The notes under the pieces: generated by a model
The model's input: the letters and a program-made list of their open reading frames with translations, nothing else
What the model was told of the DNA's origin: nothing
Database searches by the model: none
Shown here: positions 8,960-17,374 of the stretch, piece by piece
Position numbering within the stretch: position 1 is the first letter of the stretch
Layout: every line of letters begins with the position of its first letter
Translations under genes and position numbers: made by a program
Source: JAJPKK01 sp963787675
GTDB taxonomy: Bacteria > Pseudomonadota > Alphaproteobacteria > Rhizobiales > Xanthobacteraceae
Assembly (NCBI GenBank): GCA_963787675.1
Contig: CAWBDV010000003.1
Span: forward strand, 248,001 to 312,000
Direction of reading: 5' to 3'
Length of the DNA: 64,000 nt

Positions 8960-9745
8960 TCAATTTCGGCGGCGCGCGAGGAACGGCAGCAGGAACAGCA
9001 GCAGCACGAACGAGGCGACCAGCAGCAGGGTCGACATCGCGGCAATGCTCGGATCGGCGTAAGAAAGCATCTGCTGCATCAGCCGCAGCGGCAGCGTGTC
9101 GTTGCGCGTGACAAAGATCGACAGCGAAATATTGTCGAGCGAGAGCAGGAACGTCGCGACCGCGCCCGCCAGCACGCCGATGCGAATGTGCGGAAAGGTG
9201 ATGCGGAAAAAGGTCTGGAACGGACCGACGCCGAGGTTCAGCGACGCGCGCTCCAGCGTCCGATCGAAGTTTGCGAGGGATGCAAGCACCATCGCGACGA
9301 CGTAGGGGAGGCCGAGGACCGTGTGGCCGACGATCGCCGCGAGCGCGCCGACCCTCATGCCGAACAGCGGCAGGGAGAACAACATGCCGAGGCCGAGCAC
9401 GATGGCCGGAATGGCAAGCGGCAACATCAGGAAGGCCTGCACCGGCGTGCGGCCGACGAAGCGATAGTGGTCGAGCGCGACAGCGGCGGCCGTGCCGGCG
9501 ATCGTCGCGAGCACCGTGCTCGCCGTCGCGATGACCAGGCTGAGCTTCAGACTGTCCATCAGCAGCGCGGAATCGATCACTGCGGAAAACCAGCGCAGGC
9601 TGAACGCAGCCGGCGGAAACACGAGCCGTTCGCCGCTGCTGAACGCCATCACCACAGCAATCGCGATTGGCGCGAGCAGGAAACACACCACGACGACCGC
9701 GAACAGGCGCAGCCCGAGCCCCGCATTGGTGCCCGGCTCGGTCAT
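8960..9745 (-). CDS. ABC transporter permease, PotC-type (polyamine/opine family)
   Basis: 261 aa from the ATG at 9745 (MTEPGTNAGLGLRLFAVVVV); the apparent 444-aa frame reaches into the preceding permease and is rejected. About six hydrophobic segments and the EAA-like loop ERASLNLGVGPFQTFFRITFP are seen, as in PotC/YdcV permeases. The start overlaps the stop of the partner permease in ATGA. It is the last gene of a four-gene importer (binding protein, ATPase, PotB-like, PotC-like). The substrate is probably a cationic or amino-acid-like compound, possibly the substrate of the neighbouring amide hydrolases (inference). Confidence 0.88.
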   Translation of the reverse strand: MTEPGTNAGLGLRLFAVVVVCFLLAPIAIAVVMAFSSGERLVFPPAAFSLRWFSAVIDSALLMDSLKLSLVIATASTVLATIAGTAAAVALDHYRFVGRTPVQAFLMLPLAIPAIVLGLGMLFSLPLFGMRVGALAAIVGHTVLGLPYVVAMVLASLANFDRTLERASLNLGVGPFQTFFRITFPHIRIGVLAGAVATFLLSLDNISLSIFVTRNDTLPLRLMQQMLSYADPSIAAMSTLLLVASFVLLLFLLPFLARRRN

Positions 9746-10602
9746 AGGCTTGAGGCCCATGGCGCGAGGCGCTGCAGCGCGAGGTTGGCGAGAACGAGAA
9801 ACAGCGCGACGATGCCGAGCACGAGCGTCGCCATCGCGCCGGCCAGCGCCCAGCTCGTATTGGTGACGGCCTCGTAATAAATCGCGGGCGCGGTGAGCTG
9901 GTACTGCGTCGAGCCCAGCAGCGCGGGCAGGGCGTAGTCGCTCAGCACGCCCGCAAAGACGAGCTGGGCGCCGGCGGCGATGCCCGGCAACGACAACGGC
10001 ACGGTGACGCGCATCAAGGTGCGCCAGCGCGATGCGCCAAGATTGCTCGACGCCCGGTTCAGGCTGAGGTCGATCTTTTGCAGCGCTGCGACGAGGGGAA
10101 TGATCATCAGCGGCAGGTAGCGATGCAGGATGCCGATGGTCATGCCGTCGAACTGGAACAGGATGCGGAGCGGCTCGTGGATGATGCCGGTCGCGAGCAG
10201 AACCTGATTGACGATGCCGCTGTCGGCCAGGATCACCGTCCAGCCGAACGCCCGCATGATCACGCTGACGTAGAGCGGCAGGTAAACGGTCCACAGCAGC
10301 AGCACGCGGACGCGCGCCGAGGCGCGCGCGATCAGCAAGGCGAACGGGTAGGCGATGAAGAACGAGAGGGCCGTAACGAGACCGGCGACGATGAGCGTGT
10401 TGGCAAAGACCTGCAGGTAGTACGGATCGGTCAGGACCCGCGCGTAATTATCGCCGGTGAAGTCAACGACCATAAATCCGTTGGGGTCGTCGCGGTAGAC
10501 GCTGTTGCGCACGACGATGCCGAGCGGAATGACGAAAAACGGGATGAGCAGCGCGCCGGCCGGCAACAGCCACAGCCACGGCACATAGGGACGCCGGCTC
10601 AC
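9742..10602 (-). CDS. ABC transporter permease, PotB-type
   Basis: 286 aa starting with GTG at 10602, five bases after the ATPase stop. The N-terminal membrane anchor is PWLWLLPAGALLIPFFVIPLG, several more transmembrane segments follow, and the EAA loop is NRASSNLGASRWRTLMRVTVPLSLPG. The residues around DDPNGFMVVDFTGDNYARVL form the periplasmic loop typical of PotB/YdcU. It pairs with the downstream PotC-like permease as a heterodimeric channel. There is no strong Shine-Dalgarno, which fits coupling to the upstream ATPase. Confidence 0.88.
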   Translation of the reverse strand: MSRRPYVPWLWLLPAGALLIPFFVIPLGIVVRNSVYRDDPNGFMVVDFTGDNYARVLTDPYYLQVFANTLIVAGLVTALSFFIAYPFALLIARASARVRVLLLWTVYLPLYVSVIMRAFGWTVILADSGIVNQVLLATGIIHEPLRILFQFDGMTIGILHRYLPLMIIPLVAALQKIDLSLNRASSNLGASRWRTLMRVTVPLSLPGIAAGAQLVFAGVLSDYALPALLGSTQYQLTAPAIYYEAVTNTSWALAGAMATLVLGIVALFLVLANLALQRLAPWASSL

Positions 10603-10607
10603 AGCGC

Positions 10608-11711
10608 TCAGGCGCTCCGGCCGAGACGGCAGCGAGCCGGATTGAAGTCGAGATAGATCGGCGAGCCGGCCGGCAAATGATCGCGACCGTTCGCCGGCCG
10701 GTCGATGACGATCTGCTGGCTGGCGAGCGTTGCGACGATGCGCTCGTGCGCGCCGAGAAACGTGGAGAGGGTGACGAACGCCGGTCCGCAGCGCTGAACC
10801 GGCGTCGGTGCGGCGGCAACGCCGATGTCCTCGGTGCGCAGATGCACGACGGCGCGCGACTGGCCGTGCAAGTCATGCGGCACGCGATCGACCTCGAAGG
10901 CGAGGCCGCAGTCGAGATCGATGCGCGCGGTGCCGTCCCCGTTTGTCGCGACCGCGCCTGCCAAGGTGTTGACCGAGCCGAGGAAGCGCAGCACGTAGCT
11001 GTCGCTCGGGCTCTCATACATCTCCCGCGGTGTCCCAATCTGGGCGATCCGGCCGGCGTTCATCACCGCGATGCGGTCGCCCAGGCTGAAGGCCTCGCGC
11101 TGATCGTGGGTGACGAGGATGGTCGTGACGTTGAGCCGCCGCAACAGCAGCGACATTTCAAGCTGCATCTCCTCGCGCAGATTGCGGTCGAGGGCGCTGA
11201 AGAACTCATCGAGCAGCAGCACGTCCGGACGAATGGCTAGCGCGCGGGCAATGGCGACGCGCTGGCGTTGGCCGCCGCTCAGTTGCGAAGGATAGCGTTG
11301 CGCAAGACCGTCGAGTTTGAGCAGCGCCAGCATCTCCTCGACACGCTCGGCGATCGTCTTGCGGTCGATGCGGCGCGCATCGAGGCCATAGGCGATGTTG
11401 CGCGCGACCGTGAGGTGCGGAAACAGCGCGTAGTGCTGGAACACCATCGCGACGTTGCGGCGATGGGGAGAGACGCCATTGAGCGCTCGCCCGCGCAGCT
11501 TGATCGTGCCGGTGTCCGGCGTTTCGAACCCGGCGATGAGGTTGAGGAGCGTGGACTTGCCGCAGCCGCTCGGCCCCAACAAGGCAATGATCTCGCCGCG
11601 CCTGACGACGAGATTGCAGCGCTCGACCGCAACCACGCCGTTGAAAATGCGGCTGAGGTCGGTCAGCTCCAGCTCGGCATCGTCGGAAGGCTGGCGGATG
11701 CCGTCCGCCAT
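10608..11711 (-). CDS. ABC transporter ATP-binding protein, PotA-type with TOBE domain
   Basis: 367 aa from the ATG at 11711, two bases after the stop of the binding-protein gene; the frame upstream to 12296 is shadow. Walker A GPSGCGKST, Q-loop MVFQHYALFP, signature LSGGQRQRVAIARAL, Walker B LLLDEFFSALD and the H-loop THDQREAF are all present. The usual LLDEPLSALD D-loop context reads DEFFSALD here, with Pro replaced by Phe, an uncommon variant that keeps the catalytic Glu. A C-terminal TOBE-like regulatory domain (about 240-367, VHLRTEDIGV) is present. It drives the PotB/PotC-like pair. Confidence 0.92.
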   Translation of the reverse strand: MADGIRQPSDDAELELTDLSRIFNGVVAVERCNLVVRRGEIIALLGPSGCGKSTLLNLIAGFETPDTGTIKLRGRALNGVSPHRRNVAMVFQHYALFPHLTVARNIAYGLDARRIDRKTIAERVEEMLALLKLDGLAQRYPSQLSGGQRQRVAIARALAIRPDVLLLDEFFSALDRNLREEMQLEMSLLLRRLNVTTILVTHDQREAFSLGDRIAVMNAGRIAQIGTPREMYESPSDSYVLRFLGSVNTLAGAVATNGDGTARIDLDCGLAFEVDRVPHDLHGQSRAVVHLRTEDIGVAAAPTPVQRCGPAFVTLSTFLGAHERIVATLASQQIVIDRPANGRDHLPAGSPIYLDFNPARCRLGRSA

Positions 11712-11713
11712 GC

Positions 11714-12793
11714 TCAACTTTGCACCTCGCGGATGTAGCGGTCGAGCCATTCGCGCTGCTTTGCGGCCGCGAAATCCTCGTCCTGGAACCACAGCCGCGT
11801 CGCATCGACGGTGACGAGCTTTGCCGTCTCCGCGGGCACGTCGACGTCGCGGCGCGCCGGCGTTGCCAGGAGGTTCTGCACCAGATTTTCCTGTACGCGC
11901 TTGCCGATGGTGAAATTGATGTATTTCTTCGCGAGGTCGATCTTCTTCGATCCCTTGGCGATGCACAGATCGTAGGGGATCGCGACGATGCCTTCCTTCG
12001 GCGTGGTCTTGACGATATGCGGCGACACCTTGGTCTGATTGGCGATGCGAATGCCGAACTGCGGGGCAATGGAAATGTCGCCGCGGTCGATCAGTTGCGT
12101 CGCCTGAACGCTGTCGGGATAAAAGACGCGCACTGCGGGCTTGAGCGCCTTGAGGCGCGCGAACGTTTCGTTGATGGCGGCGGGCGATTGATCGCTGTTG
12201 CTGATGGCGCGCCAGATGCAGGCAATGAATGCAAACGCGGCGCCGCCATTCGCGGCGGAGGGCAGGGCGGTCTTGCCGCGGAACTCCGGCTTCCACAGAT
12301 CAAGCCACGACGTGACCGGCTCTTTGACCTGCTTGGTGTCGATCATGATGTCGTAGGTGTCGAGCACCATGGCGACGCCCCAGCCCCTGGCTGGAAGCGC
12401 ATCCGAGATCAGCGCGGCGCTGTCCGGAAAATCGGCCGGGCTCACTTTCTCGACGAGGCCGGCGTTGAGCGCGCGCAGCCCGAACGAGCGCGACACCATG
12501 CCGACGTCGAACGGCGGATCGTCGCGCTGCGTCTGCAGCTTGGCGACGACCGACGGCGAGACTTCCACGTCATATTCGACCCGCGCGCCGCCGGCGGCCG
12601 CGAACGGTTTGGCGACGATGTCGACCAGCGCCTGGTAGGGTCCGCCGAAATGCGTGACGCGCAGCAGCCCATCCTGCGCGAAGAGTCGCCCCGGCTCGGC
12701 GACGATCGCCGTCGCGGCAGCGCCGCCGGCGATCTGCGCGGCTTTCCTCAGGACGTGTCGGCGCGTCTCGCCGGTCGTGATGCGATGCTTCAT
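11714..12793 (-). CDS. Periplasmic binding protein of polyamine/opine-type ABC importer
   Basis: 359 aa from the ATG at 12793, with a GAGGGA Shine-Dalgarno. The N-terminus has a Tat-like export signal, ETRRHVLRKAAQIAGGAAATAIVAEPGRLFA. The mature part reads as a PotD/extracellular-solute family protein (LRVTHFGGPYQALVDIVAKPF; WGVAMVLDTYDIMID; SWLDLWKPEFRGKTALP; GIVAIPYDLCIAKGS). It is the first gene of the importer operon, where the binding protein is commonly the most highly expressed. A palindromic repeat lies 48 bases upstream of its start and may sit in the promoter region. Confidence 0.88.
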   Translation of the reverse strand: MKHRITTGETRRHVLRKAAQIAGGAAATAIVAEPGRLFAQDGLLRVTHFGGPYQALVDIVAKPFAAAGGARVEYDVEVSPSVVAKLQTQRDDPPFDVGMVSRSFGLRALNAGLVEKVSPADFPDSAALISDALPARGWGVAMVLDTYDIMIDTKQVKEPVTSWLDLWKPEFRGKTALPSAANGGAAFAFIACIWRAISNSDQSPAAINETFARLKALKPAVRVFYPDSVQATQLIDRGDISIAPQFGIRIANQTKVSPHIVKTTPKEGIVAIPYDLCIAKGSKKIDLAKKYINFTIGKRVQENLVQNLLATPARRDVDVPAETAKLVTVDATRLWFQDEDFAAAKQREWLDRYIREVQS

Positions 12794-12840
12794 GCGATTC
12801 CCTCGGAGCTCGATCAAGTCTTTCGCCAATATCTTTGCCG

Positions 12841-12955
12841 CGTCATCGCCCGGCTTGACCGGGCGATCCAGTAACCCCGGCGTCTCGATCAGGCTCGCGC
12901 GACATTTCCATCGATAGTCCGGGGGTTACTGGATGCCCGCTTTCGCGGGCATGAC
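12841..12955. repeat. Two-hairpin intergenic repeat upstream of the ABC operon
   Basis: The element runs from cgtcatcgcccggcttgacc to cgctttcgcgggcatgac. It has an internal gatccagtaacccc and its inverse ggggttactggat, so the two arms fold on each other. Two small hairpins (GCCCGGcttgaCCGGGC and GCCCGCtttcGCGGGC) form the ends. It is similar in architecture to the other gtcat..atgac elements here but is a different sequence subtype. The rest of the gap (12956-13152) shows no gene I can support. Confidence 0.7.
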
Positions 12956-13152
12956 ATGGCTGAATTGAGATCAGGGTGTTTGAAAGTCACACTAGGTCTC
13001 GCTGCAAAAGCTTGTCAATGTTGGCGGGGCAAACACGGCGAAAGCGCCGCGCAGCGTGCATTGGAGCCATATGCGCGCTACTCCTTGCTCGTCGCCGCGC
13101 CGTTCGATATCGAGCTAGCAAAAGGCGAATGCCTATGCGGGAGAATAGGTGA

Positions 13153-14295
13153 ATGAGGCGCAGCACCAGGATTGCCGTGATTGGGGCGGGCCTCGGCGGA
13201 ATGACGGCTGCAGGCCTCCTGCAGCGGTCCGGGTGCGCCGTGAAGGTCTACGAGCAGTCGCCCGCCTTCTCGCGCATCGGCGCCGGCATTCATCTGAGCT
13301 CGAACGTGATGTTGGTGATGCGGCGGCTCGGGATCGAGCGCGCGCTGTCCGACATCGGGCTTCATCCCGATGCCTTCGTGAGCCGGCAATGGGACACGGG
13401 CGAGATTCTGTTCGAGCTGCCGTTCGATCCGGCGAGCGAGGCCCATTACGGCGCGGCCTACATCAACGTGCATCGCGGCGATCTGCACGCGACGCTCAAA
13501 TCTGCGCTCGAGCCCGGCACCGTTGCCTTCGGCCGGAAACTGCGCGAACTCGAGGATACGGGATCGACCATTCGCCTCTCGTTTGATAACGGCGAGCACG
13601 GCGAGGCCGATCTCGTCATCGGCGCCGACGGCGTCAACTCCAAGGTTCGCGAGTTTCTGCTGGGACCGGAGCCGCCGCGCTACACCGGCCATATCGCCCA
13701 TCGCGCGATCTTCCCGTCGCGGATGCTGAACGGACTGCCGATCCGCGCCTGCACGAAATGGTGGGGGCCGGGCAATCACATCCTCGTCTATTACATGACG
13801 CAGACCCGCGAAGAGGTTTATCTCGTGTCGAGCGCCCCGCAGGCCGAGTGGACGGCGGGCGCCTCCTACGTTCCCTGCGATCGCGACGAGTTCATCGCGA
13901 CTTTCGCGGGATATCATCCCGAATTGCGCCAGGTGGTGGAGACTGCGCCCGAGGTCACCAAGTGGCCGGTGTTCGATCGCGAGCCGATGGATAGCTGGAG
14001 CCGCGGCCGCATCGTGCTGTTGGGCGACGCCTGTCATGCGATGCGGCCCTACATGGCGGCGGGCGCGGCGATGGCGATCGAGGACGCTGCCGTGTTGGCG
14101 CGGTGTCTTGCCGACCGCGGCGGCGACGACCCGGCCGAAAGCTTCGCGTGGTACGAAGCGAACCGCATGCCGCGCGCGAGCAAGGTGCAGCGCATATCGC
14201 TCGGGAATACCTGGCTGCGGACGCCGACCGATCCGGACTGGCTGTTCTGCTATGACGCCTGCGCCGTCCCGCTGGTGGCGCCTTCGGTCAATTGA
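13153..14295 (+). CDS. FAD-dependent monooxygenase, 6-hydroxynicotinate 3-monooxygenase (NicC)-like
   Basis: 380 aa. The FAD-binding GAGLGG motif is at 11-16, the DG-type motif at LVIGADGVNSKVRE and the second FAD motif at GRIVLLGDACHAM. The whole length follows Pseudomonas NicC as I recall it (RIGAGIHLSSNV, AAYINVHRGDLHA, TKWWGPGNHILVYYMT, EANRMPRASKVQ). Active-site residues reported for NicC appear at His47, Cys200, His209 and Tyr213. The position I align with His302 is Tyr300 here, so substrate or chemistry may differ. NicC decarboxylates and hydroxylates 6-hydroxynicotinate to 2,5-dihydroxypyridine. No other nic gene adjoins it; a salicylate hydroxylase-like role is the alternative. Confidence 0.8.
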   Translation: MRRSTRIAVIGAGLGGMTAAGLLQRSGCAVKVYEQSPAFSRIGAGIHLSSNVMLVMRRLGIERALSDIGLHPDAFVSRQWDTGEILFELPFDPASEAHYGAAYINVHRGDLHATLKSALEPGTVAFGRKLRELEDTGSTIRLSFDNGEHGEADLVIGADGVNSKVREFLLGPEPPRYTGHIAHRAIFPSRMLNGLPIRACTKWWGPGNHILVYYMTQTREEVYLVSSAPQAEWTAGASYVPCDRDEFIATFAGYHPELRQVVETAPEVTKWPVFDREPMDSWSRGRIVLLGDACHAMRPYMAAGAAMAIEDAAVLARCLADRGGDDPAESFAWYEANRMPRASKVQRISLGNTWLRTPTDPDWLFCYDACAVPLVAPSVN

Positions 14296-14332
14296 TAGAC
14301 GACGAAGCCGATCATGTCTCGTCGCGACGGCC

Positions 14333-14344
14333 GCCCACGTGGGC
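14333..14344. terminator. Palindrome between convergent genes, possible terminator
   Basis: GCCCACGTGGGC is a 12-bp perfect palindrome, flanked by ggcc..c, in the 53-bp gap between the convergent monooxygenase and TRAP large-permease genes. No T-run follows on either side, so a Rho-independent role is weakly supported. Confidence 0.3.
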
Positions 14345-14348
14345 CTGA

Positions 14349-15662
14349 TTATCCCAGCAATGCCGGCAGCCAGGTCGCGACCGCCGGAAATATGATGATC
14401 ATGATAAGCAGCACCAGGCTCAGCACGATGTAGGGCACGACCGCGCGGAAGATGTGCGCCATCGTTACTTGAGGCGGCGCGACGCCGCGCATGGTCATCA
14501 GCAGCAGGCCATGCGGCGGCAGCAGCAGGCCAAGCTGCATGCAGATGAGATAGAGAACACCGAACCAGATCAGGTCGACATCAAGCCGCTGCACGATCGG
14601 CATGAAGACCGGCAGCGTGATGAGCATCATGCTGACCTGATCGACGAAGAGGCCGAGGAAGATCAACAGCGCCATCATTCCGGCGAGGATCGCGAAGGTC
14701 GAAAGCTGCTGGCTGAAGATCGCCGAAACGATGCCCTCGGTGGCGCCGGAGAAGCTCAGGATCTGCGAGAACGTGGTGGCGCCGAGAATGATGAAGAGGA
14801 TCATGCCGGAAATACCGATGGTCCCGTGTAGCGCCTTTTTCATCGCATCCAGGCTGAGCGCGCCATAAGCGGCCGCGAGCGCCATGGTCGCGAGCGCGCC
14901 GAGCGCGGCCAACTCGGTCGGGGTCGCGATGCCGCCCGACATGGCGCCGACGACCACGACGAAGATCGAGACCAGCGGCAGGACATAGCGAAGCAGGGGG
15001 TCGAATCTCGCCCACCCCACGAGCTTTTCGACCGGCGTCGCCGGGGCGAGCGCCGGATTGGCCCTCACGCGCAGGACGATGTAGACGATGAAGGCAACGC
15101 TCAGGATCAGGCCGGGCACGACGCCCCCGATCAGCAATTTCGAAATCGAGATTCCCGACAGGCTGCCGAGCAGCACCGTGAGCGCGGACGGCGGGATCAG
15201 CATGTCGACCGCGCCGATCGCCATGATCGGACCGGTCGCCATGGTCGGGTGGTAGCCGCGTGAGAGCATGATCGGCAGCATCAGCGAGCCGAGCATCGCA
15301 GTCGTCGCGATCGTCGATCCGGAGATTGCGGAAAACACCGTGCCGGCAACGACCGCCACCACCGCAAGGCGGCCCGGCACCTGGCGGATCAGGCGCTCGA
15401 CCGCGTCGATGACCTTGATCGCAAGTCCGGTGTGGAACAGGACCTCGCCCATCAGGATGAACAGCGGAATCGGCGTCAGCGAGAAATTGACAACGGCCGC
15501 ACTGCTGTTGCGCAGCAGCTGGTGCAAGCCGGCACCGCCGCCGAGAAACAGAATGGCGCCGATGATGTTGATGGCGATGAAGGAGAACGCCACCGGCATG
15601 CCGAGGAACAGCAGGACCATCGAGCCGCCGAGGAGGAGGAGGGAGGCGAGTTGCCACGACAT
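14349..15662 (-). CDS. TRAP transporter large permease (DctM family)
   Basis: 437 aa from the ATG at 15662 (MSWQLASLLLLGGSMVLLFLG); the longer frame to 16184 overlaps the small permease and is rejected. It has about 12 hydrophobic segments with DctM hallmarks: GEVLFHTGLA, AVVAGTVFSAISGSTIATTAMLGSLMLP, GAVDMLIPPSALTVLLG, and LLLPPHGLLLMTMRGVAP near the C-terminus. It moves the substrate with Na+ using the binding protein and DctQ encoded just upstream. It is the last gene of the long minus-strand operon that begins at 21053. Confidence 0.92.
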   Translation of the reverse strand: MSWQLASLLLLGGSMVLLFLGMPVAFSFIAINIIGAILFLGGGAGLHQLLRNSSAAVVNFSLTPIPLFILMGEVLFHTGLAIKVIDAVERLIRQVPGRLAVVAVVAGTVFSAISGSTIATTAMLGSLMLPIMLSRGYHPTMATGPIMAIGAVDMLIPPSALTVLLGSLSGISISKLLIGGVVPGLILSVAFIVYIVLRVRANPALAPATPVEKLVGWARFDPLLRYVLPLVSIFVVVVGAMSGGIATPTELAALGALATMALAAAYGALSLDAMKKALHGTIGISGMILFIILGATTFSQILSFSGATEGIVSAIFSQQLSTFAILAGMMALLIFLGLFVDQVSMMLITLPVFMPIVQRLDVDLIWFGVLYLICMQLGLLLPPHGLLLMTMRGVAPPQVTMAHIFRAVVPYIVLSLVLLIMIIIFPAVATWLPALLG

Positions 15663-15685
15663 TTGTTCGGCGGCCTCTCGCTCTT

Positions 15686-16219
15686 TCAGGACGCTGAAAC
15701 CGCGTCGTCGCGCGGGCGTCGTTCCGCCGACGCAAGCCGATGCATACGAAAGCCGAATTCGATCGCGAGCAACGCAAAGGCCACCGGCATCGGCGCAAGC
15801 AGCCACCATTCGGGCAGCACCAGCGTCTTGATGGTGACGGAGCCGTCGACGAAGCTCGTGATCGCGACGCTTGTGCCGTACCACACGAAAATCAGGCAGC
15901 AGACGAGGCCGATGACATCGCCGATCCATTCCAGCGCCCAGCCAATGTGCGACGGCAGCGCCCGCAGCACGATATCGATGCGGATGTGCTGGCCTTGGCG
16001 CAGGAGGCCTGGCGCGGCGAGCAGCGTGATGAGGTAGAGACTGTCCTCGGACAATTCGTTGCTCGGTGGAATGCCGCCGGCACCGATATTGCGAAAGAGG
16101 ACGTCGAGCCCGATCATCACCGTCATGGCGAGCAGCAGGATGCCGGCAGCGGTCAGCATGCCCTGCAACAGATGCCCGTACCACCGGGACAGGGTGAGGA
16201 TCGTCGAGCGAGCGTTCAT
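15686..16219 (-). CDS. TRAP transporter small permease (DctQ family)
   Basis: 177 aa, slightly long for DctQ. Four hydrophobic segments are seen: GMLTAAGILLLAMTVMIGLDVLF, about 85-115, about 118-140 (GDVIGLVCCLIFVWYGTSVA) and 150-165 (WWLLAPMPVAFALLAIEF). The conserved motif RQGQHIRIDIV (about 76-87) is present. It forms the membrane complex with DctM, 23 bases downstream. It is separated from the dctP-like gene by 164 bases containing a two-hairpin repeat. Confidence 0.88.
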   Translation of the reverse strand: MNARSTILTLSRWYGHLLQGMLTAAGILLLAMTVMIGLDVLFRNIGAGGIPPSNELSEDSLYLITLLAAPGLLRQGQHIRIDIVLRALPSHIGWALEWIGDVIGLVCCLIFVWYGTSVAITSFVDGSVTIKTLVLPEWWLLAPMPVAFALLAIEFGFRMHRLASAERRPRDDAVSAS

Positions 16220-16260
16220 ATCTCCATTCCTACCGCATCATTGCGGGACTCGCTCAATCC

Positions 16261-16378
16261 GTCATTCCGGGGCGCGCGTAAGCGCGAACCCGGAATCCAT
16301 GAGTGCGCTGCTCTCAATCTCATTCCGGTCTGGGGGGTATGGATTCCGGGCTCCGGCTTGCGCCGGCCCCGGAATGAC
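16261..16378. repeat. gtcattcc..ggaatgac intergenic repeat within the TRAP operon
   Basis: The element starts gtcattccggggcgcgcg and ends ccccggaatgac, with inner arms cccggaatccat and atggattccggg, so it can fold into a long bipartite hairpin. The same family is at 53126-53233 and 57350-57462. Here it lies inside an operon, between the binding-protein gene and the permeases, so it is probably transcribed and could protect the upstream binding-protein mRNA. Confidence 0.85.
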
Positions 16379-16383
16379 CGGGA

Positions 16384-17346
16384 CTACGGGGCCTTCTGGA
16401 AAAATTCCTTGAGCTTCGGTCCGGTCGTCGGGCTCTGCCGGATGATGCCGTCCCAGCCGGCCTGATAGGCCTTGGCCCGGTAGGCGTCGGCCACGGCGCC
16501 TTCGAACTTGATGGTCTGGATGCCGGCGGCCGCCTGGCGCTTGGTTTCCCGCTCGTTTTCCTGGGTGAATTCCGCGACGGCTTCGCCTTCGCCGCGCTCG
16601 CCTGCGGCGCGCAGAACGTTCTTCTGCGCGTCGTTGAGGCGGTCCCAGGAATTACGGTTGATCAGCACCGAGACTTCGGCGGTGTAGAAGCCGGGGTCCA
16701 CCCGGTACTTGGTCTTCTCATTCCAACCGAGGTCGAAGATGCCGCTGATCGGCCAGCCGTAGCCGTCGACGACGCCGCGCTCGAGCGCGGTATAGACCTC
16801 GCCGGGCGCGGTCTGCACGACGGTGCCGCCGAGCGCCTGGAAGAAATCGCGGTAGACCGGGGTGATGCGAAGCTTGAGGCCCGTCAGGTCGGGGCTCGAA
16901 ATCTGCTTGTTGATGTAAAGGTGGAACGGATTGTTGTCGACCAGGCGCGCGAAGAAGATCGCATTCAGCTTCTGGGCATAGATCGCCGCCATGGCGTCGT
17001 AGCCGCCGTTGCGGCGCAGCTCCGACATCGGCCGCTCGGTGAGTTTCCAGGCGTCCGCTTCGGGCATCACGTTGGTGTAAAAGGCGCCGGCCGCATTCGC
17101 GATGTCGACGACGCCGCCTTTCAGTGCATTGCCGATTTCGAACGGCGGCAACGCCTTCGGCCCGCCGATGTAATTGATGCGCAGGAGGCCCTTGCCCTCC
17201 TCATTGACGCGATTGATGAAACGCTCGAACGGGCGCGAATAGGTGGTGTTCTCGGTGAATGCGGTCACGGCCTTGAGGGTGACTTCCTGCGCAGCCGCAG
17301 CTTGGGCGATGAGCAGCGCGGATATTCCGAGGATAATTGGCTTCAT
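16384..17346 (-). CDS. TRAP transporter periplasmic substrate-binding protein (DctP family)
   Basis: 320 aa from the ATG at 17346, with signal peptide MKPIILGISALLIAQAAAAQ. DctP-family features are KAVTAFTENTTYSRPFERFINRVNEEGKG, VVDIANAAGAFYTNVMPEA, LKLRITPVYRDFFQALGGTVVQTAPGEVYTALERGVVDGYGWP, and the Arg of LRITP that normally pairs with a substrate carboxylate. It therefore probably binds an organic anion. It starts 28 bases after the CobW stop and so belongs with the hydantoinase genes upstream; the TRAP system may import the acid these enzymes process or its precursor. Confidence 0.9.
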   Translation of the reverse strand: MKPIILGISALLIAQAAAAQEVTLKAVTAFTENTTYSRPFERFINRVNEEGKGLLRINYIGGPKALPPFEIGNALKGGVVDIANAAGAFYTNVMPEADAWKLTERPMSELRRNGGYDAMAAIYAQKLNAIFFARLVDNNPFHLYINKQISSPDLTGLKLRITPVYRDFFQALGGTVVQTAPGEVYTALERGVVDGYGWPISGIFDLGWNEKTKYRVDPGFYTAEVSVLINRNSWDRLNDAQKNVLRAAGERGEGEAVAEFTQENERETKRQAAAGIQTIKFEGAVADAYRAKAYQAGWDGIIRQSPTTGPKLKEFFQKAP

Positions 17347-17374
17347 GCGGCGATCCCCATTTGAAAGCCGCATC

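Noticed and set aside
12956..13152. Small plus-strand frame of 66 aa before the monooxygenase
   Set aside because: No ribosome site, no recognisable features, and it overlaps the monooxygenase start.
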